Shown piece by piece: positions 50,975 through 60,142 of a stretch of DNA of 64,000 nt; the stretch's first letter is position 1; the number at the start of each line of letters is the position of its first letter. The translations under genes and the position numbers were made by a program. The notes under the pieces were generated by a model, which saw only the letters and a list, made by a program, of their open reading frames with translations, was not told the origin of the DNA and did no database searches. Source of the stretch: Lachnospiraceae bacterium (GTDB lineage: Bacteria; Bacillota; Clostridia; Lachnospirales; Lachnospiraceae); contig WSLY01000009.1 of assembly GCA_013316825.1 (NCBI GenBank), forward strand, positions 8,107-72,106, in the 5' to 3' direction.

Positions 50975-51311
50975 ACGCAATGACGAAGAGAGTACTCATG
51001 GAATGCTTTTACAGAGAATCTTCCGATATGGCGCGCTTGTAAGAGTGCCGCCGTGGAAGCTGAGAGGAAGAAAACGCGGCAATGGGGAACATGGCTTCCG
51101 AGCAGTGCACCGAGCGGCGGAAAGCATATTTGACACCAGTGTCATAAAATGCATATCTGCGGTAAGGCTGCAACAGGTCCGCCTGTTATAGCGGAGGGTG
51201 TTGTCTGACACTCACAGAGGTTCTTTTCGTGAGGAAAGAATAAAAAGAAGTGGTAACGCGGATGCATGTCCGTCTTCTTACGCCGTAAGGTGCAGGAAGG
51301 CGGATTTTTTG
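50975..51311 (+). ncRNA. T-box leader (tRNA-sensing riboswitch) of metG
   Basis: Seen in order: stem I base with GACGAAGAGAGTA (50982-50994), the apical part CCGATATGG...GCCGCCGTGG, AAGCTGAGAGGAAG, the specifier region GGGGAACATGGCTTCCGAG with ATG at 51091-51093, the T-box GTGGTAACGCGG (51250-51261), and a terminator (TCCGTCTTC 51269-51277 with GAAGGCGGA 51296-51304, then six T). Uncharged tRNA binding stabilises the antiterminator and lets transcription run into metG. AUG as specifier fits the gene; a one-base shift would read CAU, so the register deserves checking. Confidence 0.92.
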
Positions 51312-51408
51312 ATTGCGAAACTCAGTGATTATACAAGGTGCACAATTCGGAACCGGCAAATAGGAGTTTCGCAATTACCTAACTGACAGGCACATGGAAA
51401 GGAGAAAG

Positions 51409-53445
51409 ATGGAAAGAGAAAAGTATTACATTACGACAGCGATTGCCTATACCTCGGGCAAGCCGCATATCGGCAATAATTATGAGGTAGTGTTGGCTGA
51501 CAGCATTGCCAGATATAAGAGGGCACAGGGATATGACGTGTTTTTTCAGACGGGAACGGATGAGCACGGACAAAAAATTGAGCTGAAGGCGCAGGAGGCA
51601 GGTGTGACGCCGAAGGCGTTTGTGGATAATGTGGCGGGCGTGATAAAGGATTTGTGCGATATGCTTCATGTTTCCTATGATAAATTTATCAGGACAACGG
51701 ATACAGATCATGAAAAGCAGGTACAGAAGATATTTAAAAAGCTTTACGAGCAGGGGGATATTTACAAGGGCGCGTATGAAGGGCTTTATTGTACGCCCTG
51801 CGAATCTTTCTGGACGGAGTCTCAGCTTGCGGATGGGAAATGTCCCGATTGCGGCAGGGAGGTAAAACCGGCAAAGGAAGAGGCGTATTTTTTCAAAATG
51901 AGTAAATATGCCGACAGGCTGATAGCGCATATCAACGCGCATCCGGAATTTATACAGCCGGTATCCCGCAAAAATGAAATGATGAACAATTTCCTGCTGC
52001 CGGGACTGCAGGATTTATGTGTTTCCCGTACTTCTTTTAAGTGGGGAATCCCTGTGGACTTCGATGAGAAGCATGTGGTTTATGTATGGCTGGATGCGCT
52101 CAGCAATTATATTACCGGCATCGGCTATGATGCGGGCGGCGAGAGCACGGAGCAGTACAAAAAGCTGTGGCCGGCAGACTTGCATTTGATAGGAAAAGAC
52201 ATTATACGTTTTCATACAATTTACTGGCCGATTTTCCTGATGGCGCTGGGAGAGCCGCTGCCGAAGCAGATTTTCGGACACCCGTGGCTCTTGCAGGGGG
52301 ATGGAAAAATGAGCAAATCGAAAGGAAATGTCATCTACGCGGACGATTTGGTGGATTTTTTTGGTGTGGATGCGGTTCGGTACTTTGTACTGCACGAAAT
52401 GCCTTTTGAAAATGACGGCGTAATTACATGGGAATTGATGGTGGAAAGATTAAATTCCGACCTTGCCAATACGCTGGGCAATCTTGTCAACCGTACCATT
52501 TCCATGACGAACCAGTATTTTGGCGGCGTGCTGACCGGCGGCAGCAGTACGGCGGAGGAAGCGGCTTTGGATAATGACTTAAAGGCGGTGGTAATTGGCG
52601 CTCTGCCAAAGGTTTCAGCCAAGATGGAGGAACTGAGGGCAGCCGATGCATTGACGGAAATTTTTGCCTTGTTTAAACGGTGCAATAAGTATATTGACGA
52701 GACGGAGCCGTGGAAACTGGCGAAGCAGGAGGACAAAAAGGAAAGGCTTGCCGCAGTGCTCTATCATCTGGCGGATAGTATTGTGACGGGTGCGTCGCTT
52801 TTGGCGCCGTTCTTACCGGAGACGGCGGAAAGAATAGCAAGGCAGTTTCACACAAATCTCAGAAGCTTTGACGAGCTGGATAAGACAGGGCTTTATCCAA
52901 AGGGCAATGCAGTAACAAAGGAGCCGGAAATTCTCTTTGCCAGACAGGATATTAAAAAAGTAAAGGAAAAAGCGGATGCAATGTATGCGGCAAGGCGGGC
53001 AGAACAGGAGAAGGCTGCCGCACATGCCTCAAATCTGCAGGGGGCGGAAAATAAAGGAAATGCGGCAGGCGCGGGAGCCGCACAGCAGGAAAGCAACGAG
53101 GCGGACATGGAGGCAAAGCCGGAGATTACCTATGATGATTTTGCGAAGCTGCAGTTTCAGGTAGGAGAAATCATTGCCTGCGAGGCGGTGCCGAAGTCGA
53201 AAAAGCTGCTCTGTTCGCAGGTCAAAATCGGCAGTCAGGTGAAGCAGATTGTATCCGGCATCAAGGCGTATTACACACCGGAGGAGATGGTAGGTAAAAA
53301 GGTGATGGTGCTGGTGAATTTAAAACCTGCAAAGCTTGCCGGCGTTGTATCTGAAGGAATGCTGCTTTGTGCCGAGAATGCAGAGGGGCAGCTTGCGCTT
53401 ATGACACCGGAGAAGGATATGCCGGCGGGCGCAGAGATATGTTAG
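51409..53445 (+). CDS. metG: Methionyl-tRNA synthetase
   Basis: Charges tRNA-Met with methionine; cytosolic, essential. 678 residues. Class I signatures: AYTSGKPHIGNNYEV (HIGH), KMSKSKGNVI (KMSKS), zinc region CTPCESFWTES...CPDCGREV, and a C-terminal tRNA-binding EMAP/Trbp111 domain (FAKLQFQVGEIIACEAVPKS) after an Ala/Gln/Glu-rich linker at about 550-580. Start at ATG 51409 after AAAGGAG; an ATG five codons earlier is possible. Regulated by the T-box leader upstream. Confidence 0.97.
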   Translation: MEREKYYITTAIAYTSGKPHIGNNYEVVLADSIARYKRAQGYDVFFQTGTDEHGQKIELKAQEAGVTPKAFVDNVAGVIKDLCDMLHVSYDKFIRTTDTDHEKQVQKIFKKLYEQGDIYKGAYEGLYCTPCESFWTESQLADGKCPDCGREVKPAKEEAYFFKMSKYADRLIAHINAHPEFIQPVSRKNEMMNNFLLPGLQDLCVSRTSFKWGIPVDFDEKHVVYVWLDALSNYITGIGYDAGGESTEQYKKLWPADLHLIGKDIIRFHTIYWPIFLMALGEPLPKQIFGHPWLLQGDGKMSKSKGNVIYADDLVDFFGVDAVRYFVLHEMPFENDGVITWELMVERLNSDLANTLGNLVNRTISMTNQYFGGVLTGGSSTAEEAALDNDLKAVVIGALPKVSAKMEELRAADALTEIFALFKRCNKYIDETEPWKLAKQEDKKERLAAVLYHLADSIVTGASLLAPFLPETAERIARQFHTNLRSFDELDKTGLYPKGNAVTKEPEILFARQDIKKVKEKADAMYAARRAEQEKAAAHASNLQGAENKGNAAGAGAAQQESNEADMEAKPEITYDDFAKLQFQVGEIIACEAVPKSKKLLCSQVKIGSQVKQIVSGIKAYYTPEEMVGKKVMVLVNLKPAKLAGVVSEGMLLCAENAEGQLALMTPEKDMPAGAEIC

Positions 53446-53544
53446 TGTACTAAATTTATCGAAAATTCCCGATAAAAATGTTTCGCAGGGTAATAAAATT
53501 GTTAAATTTATATGAAACCACTTAAAAAATGTTAGGGAATAGTG

Positions 53545-53584
53545 TATAATAATTGCATGGTGTGCTTTTGGACACCATGCAATT
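53545..53584 (+). promoter_or_regulatory. Perfect -10 box followed at once by a 13-bp inverted repeat
   Basis: TATAAT (53545-53550) directly abuts AATTGCATGGTGT (53551-53563), whose perfect complement ends at 53584 (8-base loop). No good -35 is visible. It could be an operator or a hairpin at the 5' end of the hydrolase mRNA. The same arrangement occurs at 30170. Confidence 0.55.
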
Positions 53585-53618
53585 TTGATGTAGACGAAGA
53601 GAAGGGGATAGCGAGGGA

Positions 53619-54566
53619 ATGAAAAAAGAAGAATTTTATTTTGATTCCAGAGACAATCACTCTCGGATACATGCCGTCAGGTGGACGCCGGATGTTGGCA
53701 ATGTCGTGGCTGTCGTACAGATTGTGCACGGTATGTCGGAATATGTCGAAAGGTATGAGGAAGTGGCTGCATTTCTGACAGAGAGAGGATTTGTTGTCAC
53801 AGGTGACGACCATCTGGGTCATGGAAAGAGCGTGCCGGAGGGAGGGCTTCAGGGTTATTTTTGTGAGCAGGACCCGGCAACGGTAGTAGTACGGGATGTG
53901 CACAGGCTGAAAAAAATGACACAGGAGATATACCCGGGAGTGCCATACTTTATTTTGGGTCACAGTATGGGTTCTTTTATTCTCCGAAATTATATTTGCA
54001 GATATGGTTCCGGCATTGACGGTGCGCTGCTTGTGGGAACCGGTATGCAGTCCAATGCACTTTTGTGCCTTTCCAAGGCGACGGCAGCCGTGGTAGGATT
54101 TTTGAAAGGCGCAAAGCATCCCAGTCGTTTTATTGACAAGGGTGCCTTTGGCGGCTACAATAAGCGTATCCAAAGTGCTGTAACGGATTTTGACTGGCTT
54201 TCGCGGGATTCTGACAGGGTGGAAGCGTATATTGCCGATAAAGATTGCGGCTTTATCTTTACGGTAAACGGCTTTAAAACGCTGTTTGAATTGATAGCAA
54301 GAGCAAAAAAACGGGAAAATCTTTTAAAAATTCCGAAAGAACTGCCGGTTATCTTTCTTTCGGGAGAAGACGACCCTGTGGGAGATTACGGAAAAGGGGT
54401 AAAAAAGGCATATCAGTCGCTTGTGGATGCAGGGCTTGCGGATGTGGAAATAAAATTGTATCCGCAGGACAGACATGAGCTTTTGGGAGAACCGGACCGT
54501 AGGAAGGTGATGGAAGACATAGAAATATGGCTGACAAAGCACCTTGCCATTCGAAGCGAAATTTGA
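53619..54566 (+). CDS. Alpha/beta hydrolase (lysophospholipase/monoglyceride lipase-like)
   Basis: 315 residues of the Hydrolase_4 type. VQIVHGMSEYVERYEEVAAF gives the HG oxyanion region, DHLGHGKS follows, the nucleophile elbow is ILGHSMGSF (Ser), Asp is in LSGEDDPVGDYG and His in QDRHELLGE. It probably cleaves lysophospholipids or monoacylglycerols in the cytosol. GCGAGGGA precedes the ATG. A -10 box abutting a 26-bp inverted repeat lies 35-75 bases upstream. Not in an operon with metG, judging by the gap and signals. Confidence 0.9.
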   Translation: MKKEEFYFDSRDNHSRIHAVRWTPDVGNVVAVVQIVHGMSEYVERYEEVAAFLTERGFVVTGDDHLGHGKSVPEGGLQGYFCEQDPATVVVRDVHRLKKMTQEIYPGVPYFILGHSMGSFILRNYICRYGSGIDGALLVGTGMQSNALLCLSKATAAVVGFLKGAKHPSRFIDKGAFGGYNKRIQSAVTDFDWLSRDSDRVEAYIADKDCGFIFTVNGFKTLFELIARAKKRENLLKIPKELPVIFLSGEDDPVGDYGKGVKKAYQSLVDAGLADVEIKLYPQDRHELLGEPDRRKVMEDIEIWLTKHLAIRSEI

Positions 54567-54625
54567 TATGATTTACAAGGGAAAGTTTCGGACGGCAGCC
54601 CGACAGAGGGGATAAATTTTTAATT

Positions 54626-55108
54626 ATGAGGAAAATGGATAAGGCGCTTTACCGGATACGGTGGGCGACTTCTGAGGACTGGCAGGCGGTCATGGACATG
54701 GTCTGGCGGACTTTTATGCAGTTTGAGGCGGGGGATTACACACAGGAAGGAATTGCCAGCTTCTGGGATTTCATTACTGACAACAGGCTGTACAGGATGT
54801 TTGTGGAGGGCAATTATCCTATGCTGGTGGCAGTGGACGGAAGCAGAATTATCGGGCAGATATCTGTCAGGAACGGCAACCATATCTCACTTTTATTTGT
54901 GGATAAGGATTATCACAAAAAGGGAGTGGGACGCAGTTTGGTGGAACGAATGGCAGAATATCTGAAAAAGGACCGGCATGAGATTTATATGTCAGTCAAG
55001 GCGGCTCCATATGCGCTCGGTTTTTATTATAGGGTGGGCTTTCATGCCTGCTCGCCGGAGGAGGAATATTCCGGTATCCGCGTGACGTCTATGGAAAAGT
55101 TCCTGTAA
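54626..55108 (+). CDS. GNAT-family N-acetyltransferase
   Basis: 160 residues. The GNAT core is visible: WATSEDWQAVMDMVWRTF (alpha1), the ISLLFVDKDYHKKGVGRSLV acetyl-CoA loop (Q/RxxGxG/A form KKGVGRSL), and the C-terminal YALGFYYRVGFHACS. It would acetylate a small molecule or protein N-terminus. Start at ATG 54626; a second ATG three codons on has GAGG at good distance. Substrate unknown. Confidence 0.9.
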   Translation: MRKMDKALYRIRWATSEDWQAVMDMVWRTFMQFEAGDYTQEGIASFWDFITDNRLYRMFVEGNYPMLVAVDGSRIIGQISVRNGNHISLLFVDKDYHKKGVGRSLVERMAEYLKKDRHEIYMSVKAAPYALGFYYRVGFHACSPEEEYSGIRVTSMEKFL

Positions 55109-55153
55109 TGGCAATTATGAATTACGGTAAAGAACAGAACGGAAGGTGCTTAC

Positions 55154-55885
55154 ATGGGTAAATGGTTTGATATTGAAAGTCCGCTGATTCAATTTCTCAA
55201 TAAAGTGGCGGATTTGATGTGGCTGAATATTCTGACGTTGCTGTGCTGTATTCCCATTATTACGGTAGGAGCTTCACTTACTTCTGCACATTATGTGGCT
55301 TTGAAACTGCACCGCAATGAGGAAGGATACATCACAAAAGACTTTTTCAGGTCGTTTAAAATGAACTTTAAGCAGTCAACAGCCATATGGCTGATTATAC
55401 TGCTTGTGCTGGTTGTTTTCAGCGCAGATTTTTACATTATGAATAACGTGGAAGAAGTCAAAATTCCGACGGCATTACAGGTGGTGATTATGGCAATTGC
55501 CATATTGTTCCTGTTTATGGTCTTATGGGTATTTGCAGTGCAGGCAAAATTTGTCAACACGATTACCAAAACCATCAAAAATGCGTTTGCCCTGAGTGTG
55601 ATTCAGATACCCAGAACGATTCTGATGGTGATTCTGTACGTGCTGCCGTATGTGCTCTGTATCTTTAGTCTGAGGCTGTTTCCTGTTATACTGGTACTGG
55701 GGATATCCGTTCCGGTGTACGTGAGCGCCATGCTCTACAATAAAATGTTTAAAAAACTGGAAGACAAAATACTTGAGAGGCTCGAGGGGGAGAATACTGC
55801 AAAAGACGGTGAAGAGCCTTTAGAAGAAGAAAAAGACAAAATATTTAGCGACAAACCGATTCTTGAAGAAACAGAAAAGAACTGA
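55154..55885 (+). CDS. DUF624/YesL-like membrane protein
   Basis: 243 residues with five to six hydrophobic helices. The N-terminal signature is that of YesL/DUF624 (NKVADLMWLNILTLLCCIPI, then TVGAS and ALHYV-like AHYVALKLHRNEEGYI). An acidic C-terminal tail of ~35 residues follows. YesL proteins are often encoded with sugar ABC transporters or two-component systems. The role is unclear. GGAAGGTG lies 8 bases before the ATG. Confidence 0.87.
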   Translation: MGKWFDIESPLIQFLNKVADLMWLNILTLLCCIPIITVGASLTSAHYVALKLHRNEEGYITKDFFRSFKMNFKQSTAIWLIILLVLVVFSADFYIMNNVEEVKIPTALQVVIMAIAILFLFMVLWVFAVQAKFVNTITKTIKNAFALSVIQIPRTILMVILYVLPYVLCIFSLRLFPVILVLGISVPVYVSAMLYNKMFKKLEDKILERLEGENTAKDGEEPLEEEKDKIFSDKPILEETEKN

Positions 55886-55918
55886 GGATGTGCTGGATGA
55901 GGGATTCTGGGGATTGCA

Positions 55919-55942
55919 GCCGCTTAAGCGGCGGAATGAGAG
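55919..55942 (+). repeat. Leader repeat, copy 2 (GCCGCTT-A-AGCGGCGGAATG)
   Basis: Differs from the copy at 48175 at two of 24 positions. CCGCTTAAGCGG is a perfect 12-base palindrome here. It stands 6 bases before the diguanylate cyclase start. Confidence 0.6.
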
Positions 55943-55948
55943 AAGAAA

Positions 55949-57421
55949 ATGAAAGGTAAACGCATAAACAGAAATGTGACACAATGGCTGGTTCCCGTGT
56001 CTATACTGCTTGTGGTTTTTGTTGTATTGTTAGTACGGTTTACCGTACAGGGCAAGCGGAAGGAACGCTCAGATGCCGAGGAAAAAATGATTACCATGGT
56101 ACAGGGCTACGCTGCACAAATGCAGATGCTTTTGTATGGCGTTTCAAAGAGTGCAGATTCGGCGGCCGCTTACATGGCGGCGGATGATGATGCACAGTGG
56201 GAAGCAGTGCTGGCGGCAGTTTGTGGCAATGAAGAGGTCTATGATGCGGTAATCTGTGATACAAGCGGTGCAGGATACCGGCTAAGCGGTGAAAGCGTCA
56301 ATCTGACAGGAACGGAATACTTTGAAACTATTTCTGTGGAGACGGAAACAATTCTCTACGTGGCGGATGACGGTATTTCGGGACAGCCGGCGATATTGGT
56401 AGCCGCTCCCGTGATACAAAATGAGAGCGTCGTGAGTTATGTACTTTGTTATGTGGATGTTACAAGGTTTGAAAAGCTGGTAAAGAATACACATTTAAAT
56501 TCCAATACCTTTTATATGCTTTTAGAGAATTCCGGACAGATTGTAGATGTGGCGGGCGGCACCAAAAGTCCTTTGTGTATAGAAGCGGGAAATTACTTTA
56601 CGTTTCTGCGGGAAGAACAGGATGGAAAGGTGATAGACCGCCTGTATTCACGTGTACAGAATAAAAATTCCGATATTACTTATCTGAAGATGCAAAAGGA
56701 TGCAAGGGGTCTGGTTTACGCACCGGTGGGCATAGGGAACCTTACGCTGCTGGCCGGAATTGAGAAATCGTATATCGATTCCGTGGTGAAGCATAACTGG
56801 TCTCCTAATAATGCTATGGTCTGGCAGATTGTGATTGTGTTAATTTTTTTTGTGGGAGCGGTATTAACCATCTATATCATATCGCAGATGAAGAGTAATG
56901 AGAAAGGAAAGGAGCTTGCCAATAAGGCGGATACGGACCTTCTCACGGATTTGCTCAATAAGATGGCAACAGAGAGGAAGATAAAAGAACACATTGCGGA
57001 GCATCCGGGAGAGATGGGTCTTTTATTTGTCCTCGACATCGACAATTTTAAAAAGATTAACGATACCATGGGTCATGCATTTGGCGACGAGGTGCTGCGG
57101 ACGCTTGGCTGGCGGATTAAAGCGGAGTTTCGTGCCACGGATATTGTGGGACGTACCGGAGGCGATGAGTTTACCATATTTTTGTGTAATATGAAGTCGG
57201 AAGAAATTATTCGGGCGGAGGCAAGCCGTGTAGAAAAGTTTTTCAAGGATTTCAGGGCAGGAGAGTCTGTCAAGTATTCTGCAACGGCAAGTATTGGCGC
57301 GGCGATATTCCCTACGGATGCCAAAGATTTTGAAGGACTTTACAAGGCGGCAGATAAGGCGCTGTATACGGCTAAAAAACGCGGCAAAAATCAGTTGGCA
57401 TTTTATGGAGATACAAAATAG
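55949..57421 (+). CDS. Membrane diguanylate cyclase with extracytoplasmic sensor
   Basis: 490 residues. Membrane helix at ~11-31, a ~260-residue outside sensor (dCache-like by size and form: TGTEYFETISVETETILYVA), a second helix at ~290-312, then a GGDEF domain. The active site GGDEF is intact (404-408), with the DIDNFKKINDTMGHAFGD metal/substrate segment. An RxxD inhibitory site (RATD) lies five residues before it, so the enzyme should make cyclic di-GMP with product feedback. The start follows a weak AGAGAAG. A link with the sigma-28 type gene at 38.7 kb through motility control is speculative. Confidence 0.93.
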   Translation: MKGKRINRNVTQWLVPVSILLVVFVVLLVRFTVQGKRKERSDAEEKMITMVQGYAAQMQMLLYGVSKSADSAAAYMAADDDAQWEAVLAAVCGNEEVYDAVICDTSGAGYRLSGESVNLTGTEYFETISVETETILYVADDGISGQPAILVAAPVIQNESVVSYVLCYVDVTRFEKLVKNTHLNSNTFYMLLENSGQIVDVAGGTKSPLCIEAGNYFTFLREEQDGKVIDRLYSRVQNKNSDITYLKMQKDARGLVYAPVGIGNLTLLAGIEKSYIDSVVKHNWSPNNAMVWQIVIVLIFFVGAVLTIYIISQMKSNEKGKELANKADTDLLTDLLNKMATERKIKEHIAEHPGEMGLLFVLDIDNFKKINDTMGHAFGDEVLRTLGWRIKAEFRATDIVGRTGGDEFTIFLCNMKSEEIIRAEASRVEKFFKDFRAGESVKYSATASIGAAIFPTDAKDFEGLYKAADKALYTAKKRGKNQLAFYGDTK

Positions 57422-57630
57422 CATTGATTTTGTACAACATGTATAGTAAGAAAAGAGTTTTTTGGTCAACTTGTCGATAAAAAATGAAAAAAGTGGTGAT
57501 TATAAGCAAAATTTACAATCATAAAGGAAATCTTTGTGTAATAGTGGTATGGCGGTAATGAAGATTTTCCTATATACTTAGAATTAGTTAGTGGTACGTA
57601 AGTATCTTTTAATGAGAAAGGAGTTTTACA

Positions 57631-58743
57631 ATGGCAAGTTTATCTTTAAAGAATGTTTGCAAGGTATATCCCAATGGCTTTGAGGCAGTTAAGGATTTTA
57701 ATCTTGAAATTGCAGATCAGGAGTTCATCATCTTTGTAGGTCCTTCCGGATGTGGTAAGTCTACCACACTTCGTATGATTGCAGGTTTGGAAGATATTTC
57801 CTCCGGCGAATTAAAAATTGGCGACAGAATCGTAAATGACGTGGAGCCTAAGGACAGAGATATCGCGATGGTATTCCAGAACTACGCTCTGTATCCTCAT
57901 ATGTCCGTATATGATAATATGGCGTTTGGTCTTAAATTGAGAAAAGTTCCGAAGGACGAAATCGACAAGATGGTTAAAGATGCAGCTAAGATTTTGGACC
58001 TGACTCCGCTGCTTGACAGAAAGCCGAAGGCTCTTTCCGGTGGACAGAGACAGCGTGTTGCCATGGGACGTGCAATCGTTCGTAATCCTAAGGTATTCCT
58101 TATGGATGAGCCTCTTTCCAACTTGGACGCTAAACTGCGTGTACAGATGCGTGTTGAGATTTCCAAGCTCCATCAGAGACTTGGCACCACCATCATCTAC
58201 GTAACCCATGACCAGACAGAGGCTATGACCCTTGGTACCAGAATCGTTGTTATGAAAGACGGCGTTATCCAGCAGGTAGATACACCTCAGAATCTGTACG
58301 AGAAGCCTCAGAATCTGTTCGTAGCAGGATTTATGGGTTCACCGCAGATGAACTTCCTTGATGCAACCGTTGAGGTGAATGGCGATGTTGCAAGCCTGAA
58401 GATTGCAGGTCACAGCATTCCGCTTCCTCCCGCTAAGTCCAAGAAGCTGATTGACGGCGGTTATGATGGAAAGGTTGTTACCTTTGGTATCCGTCCTGAA
58501 GATATCTATGATTCTGCAACATACATTGAGTCTTCACCGAACAGTGTATTTGAATCTACTATCAAAGTATACGAATTGCTTGGTGCAGAAGTTTATCTGT
58601 ATTTTGACATTGAGGAGTTCCCTGTAACTGCAAGAGTGGATTCCCGTACAACCTCAAGACCTGGCGATGTTGTGAAGTTTGCAATGGATGTAGAGAAGAT
58701 TCACGTATTCGATAAGGAAACAGAGCAGGTTATTACCAACTAG
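57631..58743 (+). CDS. Carbohydrate ABC transporter ATPase (UgpC/MsmK/MalK type)
   Basis: 370 residues. Walker A GPSGCGKSTTLRM, Q-loop FQNYALYPHMSVYDN, signature LSGGQRQRVAMGRAI, Walker B VFLMDEPLSNLD, switch His in VTHDQTEA, and a C-terminal TOBE/regulatory domain. No permease or binding-protein genes are adjacent, so it is the shared, orphan MsmK-like ATPase that serves several sugar importers. Codon use is strongly optimised compared with neighbours, matching a highly expressed housekeeping component. AAAGGAG 8 bases before the ATG, terminator right after the stop. Confidence 0.95.
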   Translation: MASLSLKNVCKVYPNGFEAVKDFNLEIADQEFIIFVGPSGCGKSTTLRMIAGLEDISSGELKIGDRIVNDVEPKDRDIAMVFQNYALYPHMSVYDNMAFGLKLRKVPKDEIDKMVKDAAKILDLTPLLDRKPKALSGGQRQRVAMGRAIVRNPKVFLMDEPLSNLDAKLRVQMRVEISKLHQRLGTTIIYVTHDQTEAMTLGTRIVVMKDGVIQQVDTPQNLYEKPQNLFVAGFMGSPQMNFLDATVEVNGDVASLKIAGHSIPLPPAKSKKLIDGGYDGKVVTFGIRPEDIYDSATYIESSPNSVFESTIKVYELLGAEVYLYFDIEEFPVTARVDSRTTSRPGDVVKFAMDVEKIHVFDKETEQVITN

Positions 58744-58753
58744 TAAAAAAAGG

Positions 58754-58782
58754 AAGGAGGCGCGTTGTCGCCTCCTTTTTTT
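58754..58782 (+). terminator. Intrinsic terminator after the sugar-ABC ATPase
   Basis: AAGGAGGCG (58754-58762) pairs with CGCCTCCTT (58769-58777) and runs into seven T. Confidence 0.93.
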
Positions 58783-58817
58783 GATGCTTTGGGAATTATA
58801 AAATTTTTCTTTATGCC

Positions 58818-58846
58818 TTGCGGTCAAAATTAAAATAAGCTATGAT
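58818..58846 (+). promoter_or_regulatory. Candidate promoter of the CdaR-like gene
   Basis: TTGCGG (58818-58823), 17-base spacer, TATGAT (58841-58846). A perfect TATAAT six bases later (58847-58852) is an alternative -10 with a poorer -35. Confidence 0.45.
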
Positions 58847-58893
58847 TATAATATAGTTACCGGAACAATTATGATTATGAAAGGAAGAGGAGC

Positions 58894-59982
58894 ATGATTT
58901 CTAGCCAGATTATTCAGACAAGCATTGAGGAATTAAAGACAATTACCAAGGTTGACTTTTGTGTCTATGATGTAAACGGCGGCTTGACGGCAGGCACAAT
59001 GGATATGACGGAGATAAACAATAACCTTATAGTTGGTTTTGCAAAGTCGCCGGCAGACAGTCAGGTTATTGGCGCGCATCATCTTCTGAAGATTTTAGAC
59101 GAGGGGGAGCTTTTATATGTACTTGTAGCACGCGGACTTAGTGATGATGTTTATATGGTAGGAAAAATTGCAGTCTGTCAGCTCCAGAATTTGATTATTG
59201 CATATAAGGAGCGTTTTGACAGGAATAATTTTTTCCAAAATCTCCTGTTGGACAATTTGCTTTTGGTTGACATTTATAATCGTGCCAAAAAGCTGCATGT
59301 AGAGGTTACAGCTCCCAGAGCGGTCTTTCTTGTAGAGACGAAAATGGAGAAGGATAGTATTGTCACAGAGCTTTTAAAGGAAATGTTTTCTGCGCATGGC
59401 GGGGATTACATTACAGCCGTAGATGAGCGCAGCGTGATACTGATAAAATCGCTGGAAGAGAATTATACGCAGGAAACGCTGAATCAGATAGCCAATACCA
59501 TTGCGGATATGACGAATGCAGAGGCAATGCTGAATGTGAAGGTGGCATACGGTACGGTAGTATCTGAGTTGAAAGATGTATCAAAGTCTTATAAAGAAGC
59601 GAAAATGGCATTGGATGTAGGCAAGATATTTTATGCGGAAAAGAATGTAATTGCATATAGTACGTTGGGTATCGGACGCCTGATTTATCAGCTTCCTGTC
59701 AACTTGTGCCGGATTTTTATACAGGAAATTTTCGGAGATAATGTGCCGGAAGAGCTGGATGATGAAATGTTGGGTACGATTAACAAATTTTTTGAGAATA
59801 ATCTGAATGTGTCCGAAACTTCCCGACAGCTTTTTGTACATAGGAATACGCTGGTGTACAGGATTGAAAAGCTGCAGAAAAGCACGGGATTGGACATTCG
59901 AACATTTGATGATGCGCTCACTTTCAAGATAGCGTTGATGGTGGTGAGTTATATGAAGTATCTGGATTCGCTGGAATATTAA
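58894..59982 (+). CDS. CdaR/PucR-type transcriptional regulator
   Basis: 362 residues. The C-terminal PucR helix-turn-helix is clear: INKFFENNLNVSETSRQLFV, HRNTLVYRIEKLQKSTGLDI, then RTFDDALTFKIALMV. The middle has a GGDEF-like degenerate region (VAYGTVVSELKDVSKSYKEA), as in CdaR-type proteins, and the N-terminus a sugar-diacid-type sensing domain. It follows the sugar-ABC ATPase in the same direction but after a terminator, with its own promoter. It could control that ATPase or a sugar pathway elsewhere. GAAGAGGAG precedes the ATG. Confidence 0.9.
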   Translation: MISSQIIQTSIEELKTITKVDFCVYDVNGGLTAGTMDMTEINNNLIVGFAKSPADSQVIGAHHLLKILDEGELLYVLVARGLSDDVYMVGKIAVCQLQNLIIAYKERFDRNNFFQNLLLDNLLLVDIYNRAKKLHVEVTAPRAVFLVETKMEKDSIVTELLKEMFSAHGGDYITAVDERSVILIKSLEENYTQETLNQIANTIADMTNAEAMLNVKVAYGTVVSELKDVSKSYKEAKMALDVGKIFYAEKNVIAYSTLGIGRLIYQLPVNLCRIFIQEIFGDNVPEELDDEMLGTINKFFENNLNVSETSRQLFVHRNTLVYRIEKLQKSTGLDIRTFDDALTFKIALMVVSYMKYLDSLEY

Positions 59983-60045
59983 GCGAAGAAAAAGGCATAA
60001 GTTTTTGCCTCTGCCGGAATATGAGTGAAAATATGTGAAAATAAG

Positions 60046-60085
60046 TGGCGCAAGCGGCTTTGTGAGCCGTCTGCGCCATCTGTTT
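60046..60085 (+). terminator. GC-rich terminator hairpin
   Basis: TGGCGCA-AG-CGGCT pairs with AGCCG-TC-TGCGCCA (60046-60078, two-base internal loop), followed by TCTGTTTT. It lies between the CdaR-like gene and the convergent PH-like gene. Confidence 0.65.
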
Positions 60086-60142
60086 TGGAGCGCAGCTTTC
60101 AATTCGGCGGCAACCGGCAGTTGCGCGGCTTTGGCAGTCTGA

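Noticed and set aside
53451..53475. Second sigma-28-like site (TAAA...CCCGATAA) after metG
   Set aside because: Spacer is only 13 bases and the -10 has a mismatch at the first base; a sigma-A -10 fits the next gene better.
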